64,000 bases of DNA, from the NCBI GenBank assembly GCA_010015655.1, contig ML976742.1, positions 85,150 to 149,149 of the forward strand. The letters are read 5' to 3'. Position numbers and translations under genes: made by a program. The stretch's first letter is position 1, and every line of letters starts with the position of its first letter. This document shows positions 22,388-34,000 of the stretch, piece after piece. This DNA is from Bimuria novae-zelandiae CBS 107.79 (lineage: Eukaryota; Ascomycota; Dothideomycetes; Pleosporales; Didymosphaeriaceae). The notes under the pieces are model-generated. The model was given only the letters and a program-made list of their open reading frames with translations. It had not been told where the DNA came from and ran no database searches.

Positions 22388-23981
22388 TTACAGCTTCGTC
22401 TCCCTCCCCTCCTCACCAAGTACATCCCCCCTCTCCCTAACCCTCACATCCCTCGGTCCCTCTTTCTTGAACTTTGTGGTAATAACCCACCTCCCCACCA
22501 CCCTACTCCCCCTCACACCCACCTCTTCCAACTCTGCCCCCGCAGAATCTAGTTTCAACACCGCAATCCCTTCTTCCAACTCCCTCCCCACCTTCCCCTG
22601 CTCCTTCTCTCCATACAGCCCACCCAGCACCACAGGACTAATAACCGCCTTGCCAACCGCGCCGTCGTCCTCGGCCAAAAACCCCATTAGGCTATCTCGC
22701 TCCCGCTGGAGTTCCTCAACGGCAGGGATAGGCAAAGATGAAGACGTTACAGTGCGTGACAGATAGTGCGAAAGATGCCAAGTGAGGAAATACTGCGGCG
22801 GAAAAAGAATAATGCGGTTCTGCGCCGCTAGCTCGAGCCATTTATTCGGGGGCAGGAAGCGTGCGGCTGTGTGCTCGATGCCGCCGTCGTGTGTGGGGTG
22901 CGGGATTACGATGTCGGGGCCCCCTTCCAGATCCTCCCCGTCCATCACCGATGCCTCTCCTGAACTTATAGGCTTTGGCTTTGAGTTGGTAGGGGGTGAA
23001 GCGGAGTTCAGAGGGAGGAAGTAGAGGTACATCTGCGTGGAAAAGCGCTTCTTCACATTCGCAGGGGTGATCCAGCGCGTGAACGGGATGAGCGCGTCTA
23101 CATCGGCTTGACAGCCCCATTTCTTGAGTAGATCTGGGAATAAGGTCGTGCCAGCGTGGACTGCGCGGCGGCCTTTCTCGCGCTCGGCCTCGCTAATTTC
23201 GGTGAAGAGTCTACCATTCTTCTTGGCTAAAAGAATCCCGCTTTCTTCAAAGGTCTCACGGATGGCTGCGAGTTTGTAAGCGGAATGGTGCGGATCCGTG
23301 TCTGTAATAGGGGGTGTAGGGCCGTCGTGCTCGGGTGAGAGGGCGCCGCCGGGGAAGACATGTGCTGGTATCTCCGTCAACTTTGTTCGATCAAAGATAA
23401 TTCTGCTTGAGCGGGGTGGTTTGAGGTATATGTACCAGATGAAAAGGCGCTGGCTGTCCGCACGCGGTGCAGCAGTAAGACTTGGTTTGTGGGCGATACG
23501 AGTACGACACTGTATATTTGTGAGAAGACGGACGACACCCGTATATAGTGGTTGATACTTACGAAGAGCTAGGTATCGGCACAGGAAGCGTCCTCGGTGC
23601 CTTATTCAAGGGCGTGTGGTCTGCCGCACTGGACATATTTGTTTGCTGGGCGGATCTGTATTCTTTTGCTCGTTCCAAAGTCCCGTTGATGGATATATTT
23701 TCGGCGGCTTCTGTTTGCTGGGAGGATTTATACTCCTTCACCCGATCCAACGTCTTCTTGATGAGCTTCTTCTCGGCTATCACCTTAGGTATAACTGCGT
23801 AGCGCTGCGGCGCATATACGTGTAGCGTTCTATTTGCCTCTACAGGTGGACGCAACTGCGCATGTACTTCCTGACGTGAAGCTCTGCTTGCCAACGGGAC
23901 TGCGTGAAACCAATTGCTACCAATGGTCCTGGCGCAATGAATATCAGGACTGTAGAGAGAATGCGGTCGCCGCACGACCAT
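22388..23981 (-). CDS. Nudix hydrolase, NUDT19-like
   Basis: Three exons, 23981-23563, 23509-23436 and 23364-22388, give 489 residues; introns of 53 and 71 nt have GT and AG ends. The core begins VVLVSPTNQVLLLHRVRT and continues SAHVFPGGALSP. The Nudix box core is RETFEESGILL, with a long insertion before it as in NUDT19-type proteins, which hydrolyse CoA derivatives in peroxisomes. The C-terminus is ETKL, where TKL resembles but does not strictly match the peroxisomal PTS1 consensus. The first ~130 residues precede the domain and contain an internal duplication (LDRVKEYKSSQQ / LERAKEYRSAQQ). Transposon copy B is inserted about 94 bp upstream of the start codon. Confidence 0.85.
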
Positions 23982-24271
23982 GGCGAGTCATATGAAGATT
24001 CTATGCGAATCCCGGGTGCGCCATCGACGTGATGGTAACCTAGTTTAGCGGGGAAGATGCCGAGGTTGGATCTATCGCGTGCAATAATCGGTAGAAATCT
24101 TGGCGCCATCGCGAAATTCGCGCGCCCCCGCCAAACTCCCATACAAATCGTGAATTTGACTATGACGCGTTAATAACAGCCCACTATCCGTAGAATACTT
24201 GCTTATAAGACTTAAAGCTGTGCAAATACGTGTATAGGGCTATACTAACGCTTTTTTTAGTAGAGAAGTCC

Positions 24272-25393
24272 ATGTTTTAAGCCCATAGCGTTAGTAGTTA
24301 TCCCCTTACGCCCGCACAAGCGCGTCGCCCGCCAGCATTACCTTAACAGCTTATAACAAAGAGCCATGGCCTTAATCCACGTCGTCGACTTAATATTTAT
24401 CGCTTTTTACTACTTAGTTGGCATCATGCCGATATCGCTAATACGGTAGATGTGTCGCTGTCGGAGGTGTACAAAATCGAGCAGAACTTGAAGCTATATA
24501 GGAGCACCCGCAAGCCCAGCAAACCTGGCGTAGTACTCGGTCGCCCGCGTAAACTATCACCCGACGATGAGCAAGCGCTGTACGATGAGCTTTTCCAGAG
24601 CGGCTAGATATATCAGGACAAGATTGTATATTGGCTGTGGATGGAGAGAGGCGTTCGAGTACACCAATCAACAATTAGTCGGCTGATTAAGGACCGTGGG
24701 TGGAGCGAGCGCGCCCTGCGACCCATATCTATATTACGCAACAAGGAGCTCCGGGAGGCCTATCGCAGGTGTATAAGACAATTTATTACTACTAATTTAG
24801 TGTTTCTCGACGAGTCAATCTTCAACGAGAAGACTGGCTGGCGACATAAGGCCTACGCCCCAATAGGCTTCACAAATCGATACTTCCAGGACGTACAGCA
24901 TGGCAAAACCTGGGCAATTCTTCCAGCGTACACTATTAACGGTTACCTGCCCTGTACTAGCGTAAAGGAGGGCTATTACAGCCACGAAGACTTTCTCAAT
25001 TAGATCCGCGACTCGCTCTTACTAACGCTCCAGTCGGCGTACAGCCAGAAGCCAATAGTTATAGTACTCGATAATGTCTCAATTCATACGAACTAGGAGG
25101 TAGTAAGGGTGATTAAAGAAGCTAGCCATATTGTCAGGTTCCTACCACCGTATTCGCCAGATTTTAATCCAATTGAGCTCACCTTTGGCGTCTTAAAGGC
25201 TTAGATCCGCCGTAACTACTACCATGTACGATAGCGGTTTAACAACTTTAGCAACTTCCTAAGGGGCTCTATCCGCGAAAGTCGCTGCAATCAGTTTGCA
25301 AAAAAGCATTTTAAGCACGCCGCTAATGGCCTGTATAAGATAGAAAGCAAGGAGCGACTTTTGGAGGCCCGCAGAGAGATGTGGGGGTAGTAG
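24272..25393 (+). pseudogene. DD34E Tc1-like transposase, copy B, with intact catalytic triad but nonsense codons
   Basis: ATG at 24272 lies at the TIR edge, and the frame of 374 codons has TAA/TAG from codon 3 on. Unlike copy A the three catalytic positions survive: FLDES, LDNVSIH and PDFNPIEL, with 34 residues between the last two. Stops replace likely Gln or Trp codons, for example TAG after FQSG where copy A has TGG, and TAG after HEDFLN. A consensus of A and B would resolve many of these differences. Confidence 0.85.
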
Positions 25394-25614
25394 TAGAGCG
25401 TAGAGCTATTAATAGAGCTGTTAAAGTTGTCAAGTCGGAAATTTACATGTACTATAGCTACTAAGCGAGCTAGTGACGTAGTAAAACAAAATCGCCTATC
25501 TAATATCCAACTTCTGCGTCTTCTACCAACTTAGCAAGCTACTCCTCCACCCACTACGCCCCCAGAACCTATATTTACGAGCCTAGCAGCAGCAGCAGCA
25601 GCAGCTTTACAGTA

Positions 25615-27475
25615 CTATTTAAACTTTTTAAGGTCCTCTTATAGGTGCCAGACAACTCCATCCTTAAGTTTAAAGCGTTCACTAACCGCGATCTTATAGA
25701 GCTCTCCGCTAACGTTAGACATCTCCTTGAGATCCTTAATAGTCCACTTCTCCAATATGGCTACCTCTTAAGCCTACTAATAATCGTAGCGATCTTCCTC
25801 TAGCTACTAGGTAACTAGCCAGTTGAAAAAGTCCCTCACGGTTGCCCTTATGTCTTCCTGGCCGCTTACAGGGCTCGAACTCGGTACTGGGATGGCGAGA
25901 GCGCTCCCCGGCGTACGCGGACGTTGACTTGGCAAGGGCGAGTAATACTGTTGTAGCTGCTGTAGCTGCAACGGAGGAGCTCCCTGAGGATAAGCAGCAG
26001 CCACAGGATATGGCGGATTGGCTACCTGAGGAGCCACTGGCATGGCTGGCTGGCCAAATACGCCCAAGTTTGACTGCAGCTGGGCCCCATCGCGCTGGAG
26101 CTTGAGTAACTCATGCCTCTCGTCGCGCCAGCGAGCCTCATCCTCAGCTCTCTGCCGCTCCCTCTTGCGCTCACGGAGTCGATGGTTACGCCAAAACTCC
26201 TTCTCGTCATCGCTCTCATCGCTATCAGAGTCATCGCGACGCTTCTTCTTGCCTCTCCGACGCTTCAACTGGTTACCACCGCCAGCAGGGCTCCGCCAGT
26301 AGTCTATAAGAGTAACTGGCGGCGCGAGGAGCTCTGCCTGGCCAGCAACAATCGCGTTCGCCCAAGACTTCGAATCGGCAGCAGCAATAGCGTAGTGTTC
26401 GAAGCTAGGCGTTACCCAGCACCAATTTTCGAAGTTTGTACACTCACTGTTACGACAGAGCCAGTGCTTGTGGATATGTCTCTCCCAGTCCTGCGCCGAC
26501 GCTAAACTATCAACGCGCTGTATAGCTCTCGCCTCGTTAAGAAGCTGTTGCTAACGACGCGAGTTCCTCTCTGGTAGTGGCGTCGCTGCTTCACCTATAT
26601 CGGACGATGGCTCGTTGAACGATTGGTTACGCTTAAAGGCTTTCTCAAGAGCCCTAGACCTAACTCGCACCTCGACGCTCACCTCTACAAGTCGAACGCC
26701 AGGCGTTTTAGAGACCTAATAGTCCATGGCTTTGTGAAGCTTTATCTCCTCCACCTGGCTGAAGTCGGCCAGCGTTATCAGGACTTTTCGTGTCTTTATA
26801 CCCGCTCGAAAGCCCACTGTACGACTCTCAATCTCATAATCGCGCCCATTCAGTCGAGCCTCCGGCTGCTCTAGCATCTCGTTTACAACTTTCTCAACGT
26901 CATCAAGCCACCACATAAAGCGATCGTGTCGCTCTAGAGCGCGGTAAACAGCGCTCTTGCCGTTAACGATAAGCTTATAGTCCACCTCTACGTCAAACTC
27001 AGGCTGTGGCGGCAGCGACGATATACTAGCTAAGCGATAGAGCGTAAGAGGGAGCGCGCAAGGCGTGACAGGCCTCTCCAGCAACGCGGGCGGGTCAACG
27101 GCGGGCTCAAGGCCCTCAGGCTACTGTAATAGCTACTGAGGCAGTAGCGGCGGCGGCGATAACTATAGCACGATTGGCTACTCTTCTAGAGTACTTTATG
27201 TAGTAACTTAAGTAGGGTGCGCTAGAGGAGCTGTTATAGCTGCTTTTACTAAGGCATAAGTTAGTCGTCAGTTACTCTACCTAGCGGACTTTCTTACGCT
27301 GTACGCGCGCCGTTAATCCTTTATTACCCGCTAAACGCCCCCCAGTAGGCTTACGGGTCGTTAATAGAGTCTGCTTCTGGGTCTTACGCCCCCGTACGGG
27401 TACCCCAGCGACGGCAGCTTGCTCTGTGAGCTTCAAAGGGGCCCTACGCGCCCTCTGTGGCCGATCAGCAGCCAT
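25615..27475 (-). pseudogene. Accessory gene of the two-gene transposon, copy B
   Basis: This is the same two-exon gene as at 6294-8154, on the minus strand: exon 1 27475-27298, intron, exon 2 27248-25615. The zinc-like site is intact here (LCRNSECTNFENWC with a downstream His), and ADFSQVEEIKL reads through where copy A has TAG. Other positions are stops only in this copy, such as the TAG after MDY. The conserved reading frame outside RIP-type changes argues that this is a real protein. Family unknown. Confidence 0.75.
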
Positions 27476-27717
27476 ATCGTCGGACTACTCCACCAAAAAA
27501 AAGCGTCAGTATAGCCCTATATACGTATTTATACAGCTTCAAGTCTTACGGGCGAGTATTCTACGGATGGTGGGCCGTTATCAACGCGTCATAGTCAAAT
27601 TCACGATTTGTATGGGAGTTTGGCGGGGGCGGGCGCGAATTTCGCGATGGCGCCAAGATTTCTACCGATTATTGCACGCGATAGATGTCGCTCCCGAGCC
27701 GGCATCTCGTATAAAGC

Positions 27718-27847
27718 TAAAAGTTGGCTATTGTATTACCCATCCTAGGGTAGCACATAGTCACTTAAAGCGCGAGGTTAGTTATTATATTACTTATGCT
27801 AGGGTAATACGCTGGCTACGATATCTAGTCCTTATAGCCAACTTTTA
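27718..27847. repeat. Small inverted-repeat element (MITE-like)
   Basis: A perfect 13-bp inverted repeat, TAAAAGTTGGCTA at 27718 and its complement ending 27847, encloses 130 bp. Internal GTATTACCC/GGGTAATAC is also inverted. Part of its sequence recurs at 30319-30455. No clear target duplication was found. Confidence 0.45.
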
Positions 27848-28062
27848 GGTTTACGTGAGAGCTGGCGCCTGGAGACCGACTAACCTTCCTTCGTCGCGCA
27901 ACAAGCATCGCTGGCAGAGTCATTTTCTCATAATATCATGTTTGGAAAGAAAATCATTCATGGTATCATTGCTTTTGTAGTACCTTTAAACATAAGCCAT
28001 CAGTCATCTCCGTATACCGGTAATCCACCAACGCCACTCCAGATGCATGCTTTTAGACTCGT

Positions 28063-29876
28063 CTATGAATAAAGCTTCTTGTCGAAGCTGTGCAGACCGT
28101 GAACGTTACCCTCAGCTTGTGCACTTGCAGTCCTGAGCTCGAACCTCACGGTGCCGTTCACGACACCCTCCTGCAGCTCCTTCAGGCTCTTTACGCCAAT
28201 ATCTTGGAGCGAGTGCTGCACGCCAGCCATGAGATATGGCACAAATTTAGTGATGGACCCACGGTCACGGACCGAGCCAGACACACCCTGCGCAACTAGA
28301 ACGCGGTCACCCTCGGAGAAGTACCGCGCGGTTCCAGCGTTCTGGGCCTTCGCATCCTTGCTACCAGCGCCGGCCTTCTTGTCCTCCATCGCGTCGATGC
28401 TTCCCATACCGCGGTATGCTTTAACGAGCTGGCCGTCGTTGCTGACGTAGTACTGGCCTGGCGACTCGGTCGTACCAGCGAGCAGACCCCCCATCATCAC
28501 AGTTGTCGCGCCAAGTGCAAGACCCTTGACGATGTGGCCAACGTTTTGAATACCACCATCAGCAATGCATGGGACGCCAAATCGTCGCGCGAACTGAGTG
28601 ACGTTGTATACCGAAGTTGCTTGGGGACGTCCTACGGCCATGACCTCTTGGGTAATGCAAGCACTTCCGCTTCCCATACCGATACGGAGACCGTCAGCGC
28701 CGGCGGCAATAAGGGAAGCAGCCTGTTCACGGGTGACGACGTTTCCGGCGATCACGTCGAGACCCGGGTATTTCTCCTTGATGTACTTGACCATTTCGAT
28801 CATGTACATCGAGTTACCCTGACTGCTGTCGAGCACCACAATATCAAGACCCGCTTCTACAAGTTTCTGAAGGCGGTTCTTGTCGTCTGGACGGGTGCCG
28901 ATGGCAGCGGCAGCGATGAGCTGCTTCGAGTGGGGAAGCTTCGAGGCAAGGGGGTAGTGGAGGTTCTTCATCAAGTCGGAGCGGGAAAGCAAGGAGACGA
29001 GGTTGAAATCTTCGTCCACGATGGGGAGTTTGCCCTTCTTCGACTTGCTGAGAATGTCGTTGGCCTGGCGCAAATCAATGCCCAGGTTCGCGGTAACGAG
29101 GTCAGTGGACATGACGGCGGAGACCGGGTCGTCCAAGTTGTCATGAAACTGTACGTCTCGAGGCGTGATGATACCAACAAGCTTTGACCGGAGCTTTCCG
29201 TTCTCTGTGGATTTTATCAGCAACTGATTGTGCTAACATGGCATATACGAAGAAGGGCAGTGTTGCGCGGTCAGGTAAATCAAGTTTCCACAGTTGGCGG
29301 AACCGTTGCGGATGAACGAAAGTTATAAATAAAAAGTGAATCATCATATGCGAGGGAAAGTATAACAGGAGGAGACTTACCAGTGACGGGGAAGCCGCCG
29401 AAACCCCACGACTCCCTCAGAGCCTTTGCCTCGCGCACCGTAGTCTTAGGAGAGATGACGACGGGGTCAAGAATAAAACCGTTCTCGAATCGCTTGACCT
29501 TGCGCACCATCTCGGCTTGGTCTTCTTGCGAGCAGTTGTGGTGGATTATGCCCAAGCCGCCCAAGAGAGCGATGTGGATGGCCATGTTATGTTCCGTCAC
29601 GGTGTCCATGGGCGAGGAGACGAAGGGCGTCTTGAGGGTGATTCGCTTGGTGATTGGTGTATCGAGGGTGACTTCGGAGGCAGGGAAGCCGATGTAGCCA
29701 GGGAGCATGAGGAAATCGTTGTAAGTGAGGCCGCCATTGCGCTTGGAGTCAATTAGTGTCTTGACGTCGATTCCGTCACGCTCGGGGTACTCGTTCTTGA
29801 GCACCTCGAGCGCCTTGGAGAAATCCAAAACGTCAGCCGCGCCGTTGGGCATGGCGTCACCGTTGGTGAGGGGCAT
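28063..29876 (-). CDS. Inosine-5'-monophosphate dehydrogenase
   Basis: Two exons, 29876-29381 and 29204-28063, are separated by a 176-nt intron (GTAAGT ... CCACAG). The product of 545 residues is close to the usual eukaryotic length (about 515-545). It oxidises IMP to XMP with NAD, the rate-limiting step of guanine nucleotide synthesis, in the cytosol. The N-terminal barrel part reads [16 protein letters not shown] and the CBS pair spans about 125-245 (for example [12 protein letters not shown]). The catalytic loop is [11 protein letters not shown], with the nucleophilic Cys near residue 348. [27 protein letters not shown] and [10 protein letters not shown] (IMP phosphate binding), then [11 protein letters not shown] in the flap region, complete the enzyme. 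All key residues are present. Confidence 0.95.
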
Positions 29877-31064
29877 AATAACGAATAAAAGGCTTCTTGA
29901 GAACCAAGAAGTGCAAGTAGGAGAAAGACTAGAGGAAATAGACCGTAGCTCGTGTATCTATGGCCGGGCAAAAGCGAGGGCTTTTCCCAAGAGAAAGAAG
30001 AAAAGAAAAGAGGCGGGCGCCCGCGCACTTTTTTTCTGTGGGGAGGAGCGCGGGAGTGCGCTAAGATAAGACGAAAGCGTCACGTGTTCGTTATCTTAGC
30101 GTGCTTTTCCGGGCCCGTTCGTTTGCGTTCAGGTACAACATCTAAACTTTGATTGCGAAGGTAGAGGAGTACAGCCAGGATTCAGCTTCACGCGGGAGGC
30201 ACTCACTGACTTTGGGCGCTCTGCAGCGACGCGAACGACAGCGGCATCGCGTGTGTTTGAATCGCAAGTGCGGGAGCTTGCAGTCTGGATGTAGGTAGAC
30301 GGAGGTGTGCGCGGATAGCTAAAAGTTGGCCATATAAGACTATGTTTGTAATTGATATTTAGCTATTGTATTGTCTATCCTGAGGTGACTTACTGCTTTG
30401 AACAAGCAATAGACCATACCCTTAAAGCCCACTTCTACCTTTTACGCGAGAGGTATGCGCGGATAGTCGCGGCACAGTAAAGTGGGTGAGCCGGACATGC
30501 TTGGGATCGACAGTGGACGTGGAAGTGGGAGTGGACAAAACACCAAGGTACAGCAACCGGAAAGGCAAAAAACTGGATCCGACGGAAGAGACGAACAGCA
30601 AAATCGTGCGCTCAGTGGCCTGTTTTCGCGCCGACTGATGTGTGACGGAGGGCGAGTGGGTGGGGAGTCGACGAGAACTGCTGCTTGGTCGTGGGTGTTG
30701 CTACGGGCAACGGCCAGACCCCAGCGCGGTAAACAAGCACTTCAGTGCTGGGAGTGCCCAATTCCAGCCTCCACGCTGCCGCAGCGTTCCCAGCCACAAG
30801 CTGCAATTTTCGCATTCCTCATTACTTTCTTTGGCCGTGCAGAGCGAGCGCTTTGCGGCGGACCTGGTCTATCGACCCTTTAGACGCATTAATTGCGCAG
30901 CGCAGGCCTACTTGTGCGGGCAGGCGCCTCCATCCGACTTGTAATATCACGGCCGCGAGAACGGCCTTCAATCGACCGCGACCTACGCATTCGACTCCCA
31001 GCGCTGTGCGACGCATGCCTCCTCGCCATATTCTTGACATCTGCTCCCGACATATGCGCTCGCC
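29877..31064. promoter_or_regulatory. Divergent intergenic region between IMP dehydrogenase and IQGAP genes
   Basis: About 1.2 kb without a convincing gene. It contains a CACGTG E-box-like site near 30080 and the small insertion at 30319-30455. Both flanking genes are transcribed away from it. Confidence 0.5.
30319..30455. repeat. Short insertion flanked by an 11-bp direct repeat
   Basis: TGCGCGGATAG occurs at 30308-30318 and again at 30456-30466, bracketing 137 bp that start CTAAAAGTTGG and contain GCTATTGTATT and TATCCT blocks shared with 27718-27847. This looks like a related miniature element with a target duplication, although 11 bp is unusual. Confidence 0.5.
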
Positions 31065-34000
31065 ATGAGCCACTCCTACTCGCCGCGCACCCGCCTCGGC
31101 CACAAGGCCGCCTCGCCCTCGCCCCTCCGCCAGACATCCACAGCCTCCAATGGCTCCTCAACATATTCGGGCGACTCGAATCGATACCCGCCCAGCCGAT
31201 CGAGCACCCTCTCCAGCAATGGGTCCACGACATTTCAGCCGGTGACGCTGGGGCACCGCCGGGGCAAGAGTGAAGGGACGACACTCACTCGGTCGCAAAC
31301 TGACTACTTCATCATCCCAGAGAAAGAGAGCAAACCAAGTGACACTTATGCAAGCATGCGAAAGGCTCTTCGTCCGCTGCAACAGGTTCCGCAGACGCTA
31401 CCCAGCCCGCCGAGTCCACAGAGCCCGCAGAGCTCTCCAATACCTGAGAAGCCTGCTCGTGCGACAAACAGTCCCACGCGCCCACATACACATACACGGG
31501 CACAAAGCGTCGATCCCTCCCGCTTGAACTCGTTCGATGGCTCCACATCACCTCCTGCCAAACCGCGTCCGCTGTCTATAGCCATCTCGCGCTCCGACTC
31601 GATACGCGCACCGACCCGCGATCACTCGGCCCGCCCACTGAGCACCGCCCATCTCGACCGACCAGAGTTGCAGCGATTCCAGAAATCATCTACCGGGCAC
31701 CTCCGCACACTGTCGAAATTCGCCGAGACGGCTTCAGAAGATGATTTTACGATCAAGTCACCAGAGCAGGAGGTGGTGGGCTTGCACGGGCGAAGAAGGC
31801 TGCAGCGAACCGACTCTGCGCGCGGGAAGAAGGCAACATCGAGCTGGGCGAGCCGGAACTGGATGGATCAGCAAAGGCAGTTCTTGCAAGCATACGAATA
31901 TCTCTGCCACATCGGAGAGGCCAAGGAGTGGATCGAGGACATCATCCACAAGGACATCCCGCCAGTCGTCGAAATGGAAGAAGCGCTGAGGGACGGTGTG
32001 ACTTTGGCCGAGGTCGTCCAGTCGATACAAGGTCGCGCACTCCGCATATTCCGCGATCCGAAACTGCAATGGCGGCATTCGAACAACTACGCCCACTTCT
32101 TCAAGTTCCTCGCGGACGTGGAACTACCGGACCTTTTTCGATTCGAGCTTGTCGACCTATACGAGAAGAAAAACATTCCCAAAGTCATCTACTGCATCCA
32201 TGCCTTGTCATGGCTGCTGTTCAGGAAGGGCATGGTCGACTTCCGCATTGGCAATCTCGTAGGTAAACTTCAGTTTGAGGACCACGAACTGGAAGCCATG
32301 CAGAAAGGTCTGGACAAGGCTGGGGTTAGCATGCCCAACTTCTCTGGCATGTCGGCAAAGTTCGAAGTCGAGCCTGAGCCCGAACCGGAGCCAGTGGAGT
32401 CAGAGGAAGACCGGATCGACCGCGAGCTCTCGGAGAATGAGACCGTCATAGTAGATCTACAGGCTCAGGTCAGAGGCGCCATCGTGCGGATACGGCTCGG
32501 CAACATGATGCAGCATCTCTGGGACAACGAAGAACTCATCGTCGACCTGCAGTCGCGCATTCGAGGAGATTGGGCCCGACAGATTACTTACTACCGCCTG
32601 GATATGCGTCGTTTTGCCGTCAGCCTCCAAAGTGCCGCGCGTGGATTCCTCTTTCGCTCACGGTTACGTGGCGAGGAGGAGTACTGGCGTGATAAGCAAC
32701 CGCAGATTCTCAAAGTGCAAAATCTGTTCCGCGGACGCAAAGCTAGAGCAGAAGTCCAGTTTATGAAGTCGAAGATACTGCAACACGAAAACGGCATTCG
32801 CGAATTCCAGGCTGCTATCCGTGGTGCACTGCAGCGAATGCGGGTTGGCGACCGATATGAACAGACGCGTGAAGCCGAGCCGACGGTCCTACATATACAG
32901 TCGATGATCCGGGGCGCCTTGGTTCGACACCAAGTCGACCGAGACTATGCGGAGCTCAAGGAAAACGAGAGTCAAATCGTCGACATCCAAGCTGCTTTAC
33001 GAGCAATGTTCATCCGACAAACCATGCGCGCAGACCTGGACAATCTTCGCCAGCAAGAGTCAATTATCACCTTATTGCAGGCGGCCGCCAGAGGAGCGCT
33101 CGGCAGAAAGCACAATGCGGAAGTGCAAGACAAGCTGGTAAGCACTAACGTGAATTGGTCCGGTCTTCAATCGAAAGCTCGTGGCAACTTCTTGAGAAGC
33201 TCTCTCTTGCAATTGCAAGAGGAACTTCAGGCCGAGCTACCTCACATCATTGACCTACAAGCCGTTGCTCGAGGAGGCCAGCTCCGCTCGGAGGTGGCGA
33301 ATACCCTCGCCCAGCTCAATGATGAAGAGCCTGTCATTACTTCTCTGCAGTCTTATATGCGTGGTTTTCTGTCGCGACAGAGGCACTTCTCTGATCTCAA
33401 GGCTTTACAGGCTCAGACCCCAACCATACTCGACCTTCAATCGGCATGCCGGGGATTCATGCAACGACAGCGCACTTACGAGACATTGTGTGAGCTTAAC
33501 AGCCAAGAGGCTGAGATCATCCAATTACAAGCTGTCGCTCGCGGGGTGAACTTGCGGATGCACATCGGCAATATCCTCGCCCAAGTTGAAGAACATGAAG
33601 ATGTCATCGTGGAACTTCAAGCACTAGCACGCGGTATGATCGTACGACAAAAGTTTACTGAAAAGAAGAAGTTCTACAAGGAGAACATGGAGAAGGTCAT
33701 CAAGATCCAAAGCTTCGTGCGTGGACGCCAGCAGGGCGAAGCATACAAGAGCTTGACCAGTGGCAAGAACCCACCTGTATCGACCGTGAAGAACTTCGTC
33801 CATCTCCTGAACGATAGCGACATCGACTTTGATGAAGAGATTGGTATGTGGAACATTCTAAGCCGATAGACCATGCTGACTTTGTAACAGAATTTGAGCG
33901 TTTGCGCAAAACTGTTGTGCAGCACGTGCGACAGAACGAACTTGCAGAGCAATACATCGACCAACTTGACATCAAGATCGCTCTTCTAGTCAAAAACAAG

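Larger units (their letters stand above)
24075..27681. mobile_element. Two-gene Tc1/mariner-type transposon, copy B (3607 bp, inverted)
   Basis: It has the same ends, genes and length as copy A; a position x in A corresponds to 33769 minus x here. TA duplications lie at 24073-24074 and 27682-27683. TIRs are 24075-24271 and 27482-27681. It lies in the 5' flank of the Nudix gene. Equal lengths without indels imply that the copies are young relative to the strongly RIP-degraded neighbours, although both carry stops. Confidence 0.92.

Noticed and set aside
19176..23981. Secondary-metabolite cluster around the O-methyltransferase
   Set aside because: Neighbours are a copper transporter and a Nudix hydrolase; no synthase, cytochrome P450 or cluster regulator is adjacent.
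28534..29187. 217-codon plus-strand frame
   Set aside because: Antisense shadow of IMP dehydrogenase, whose motifs are complete on the other strand.
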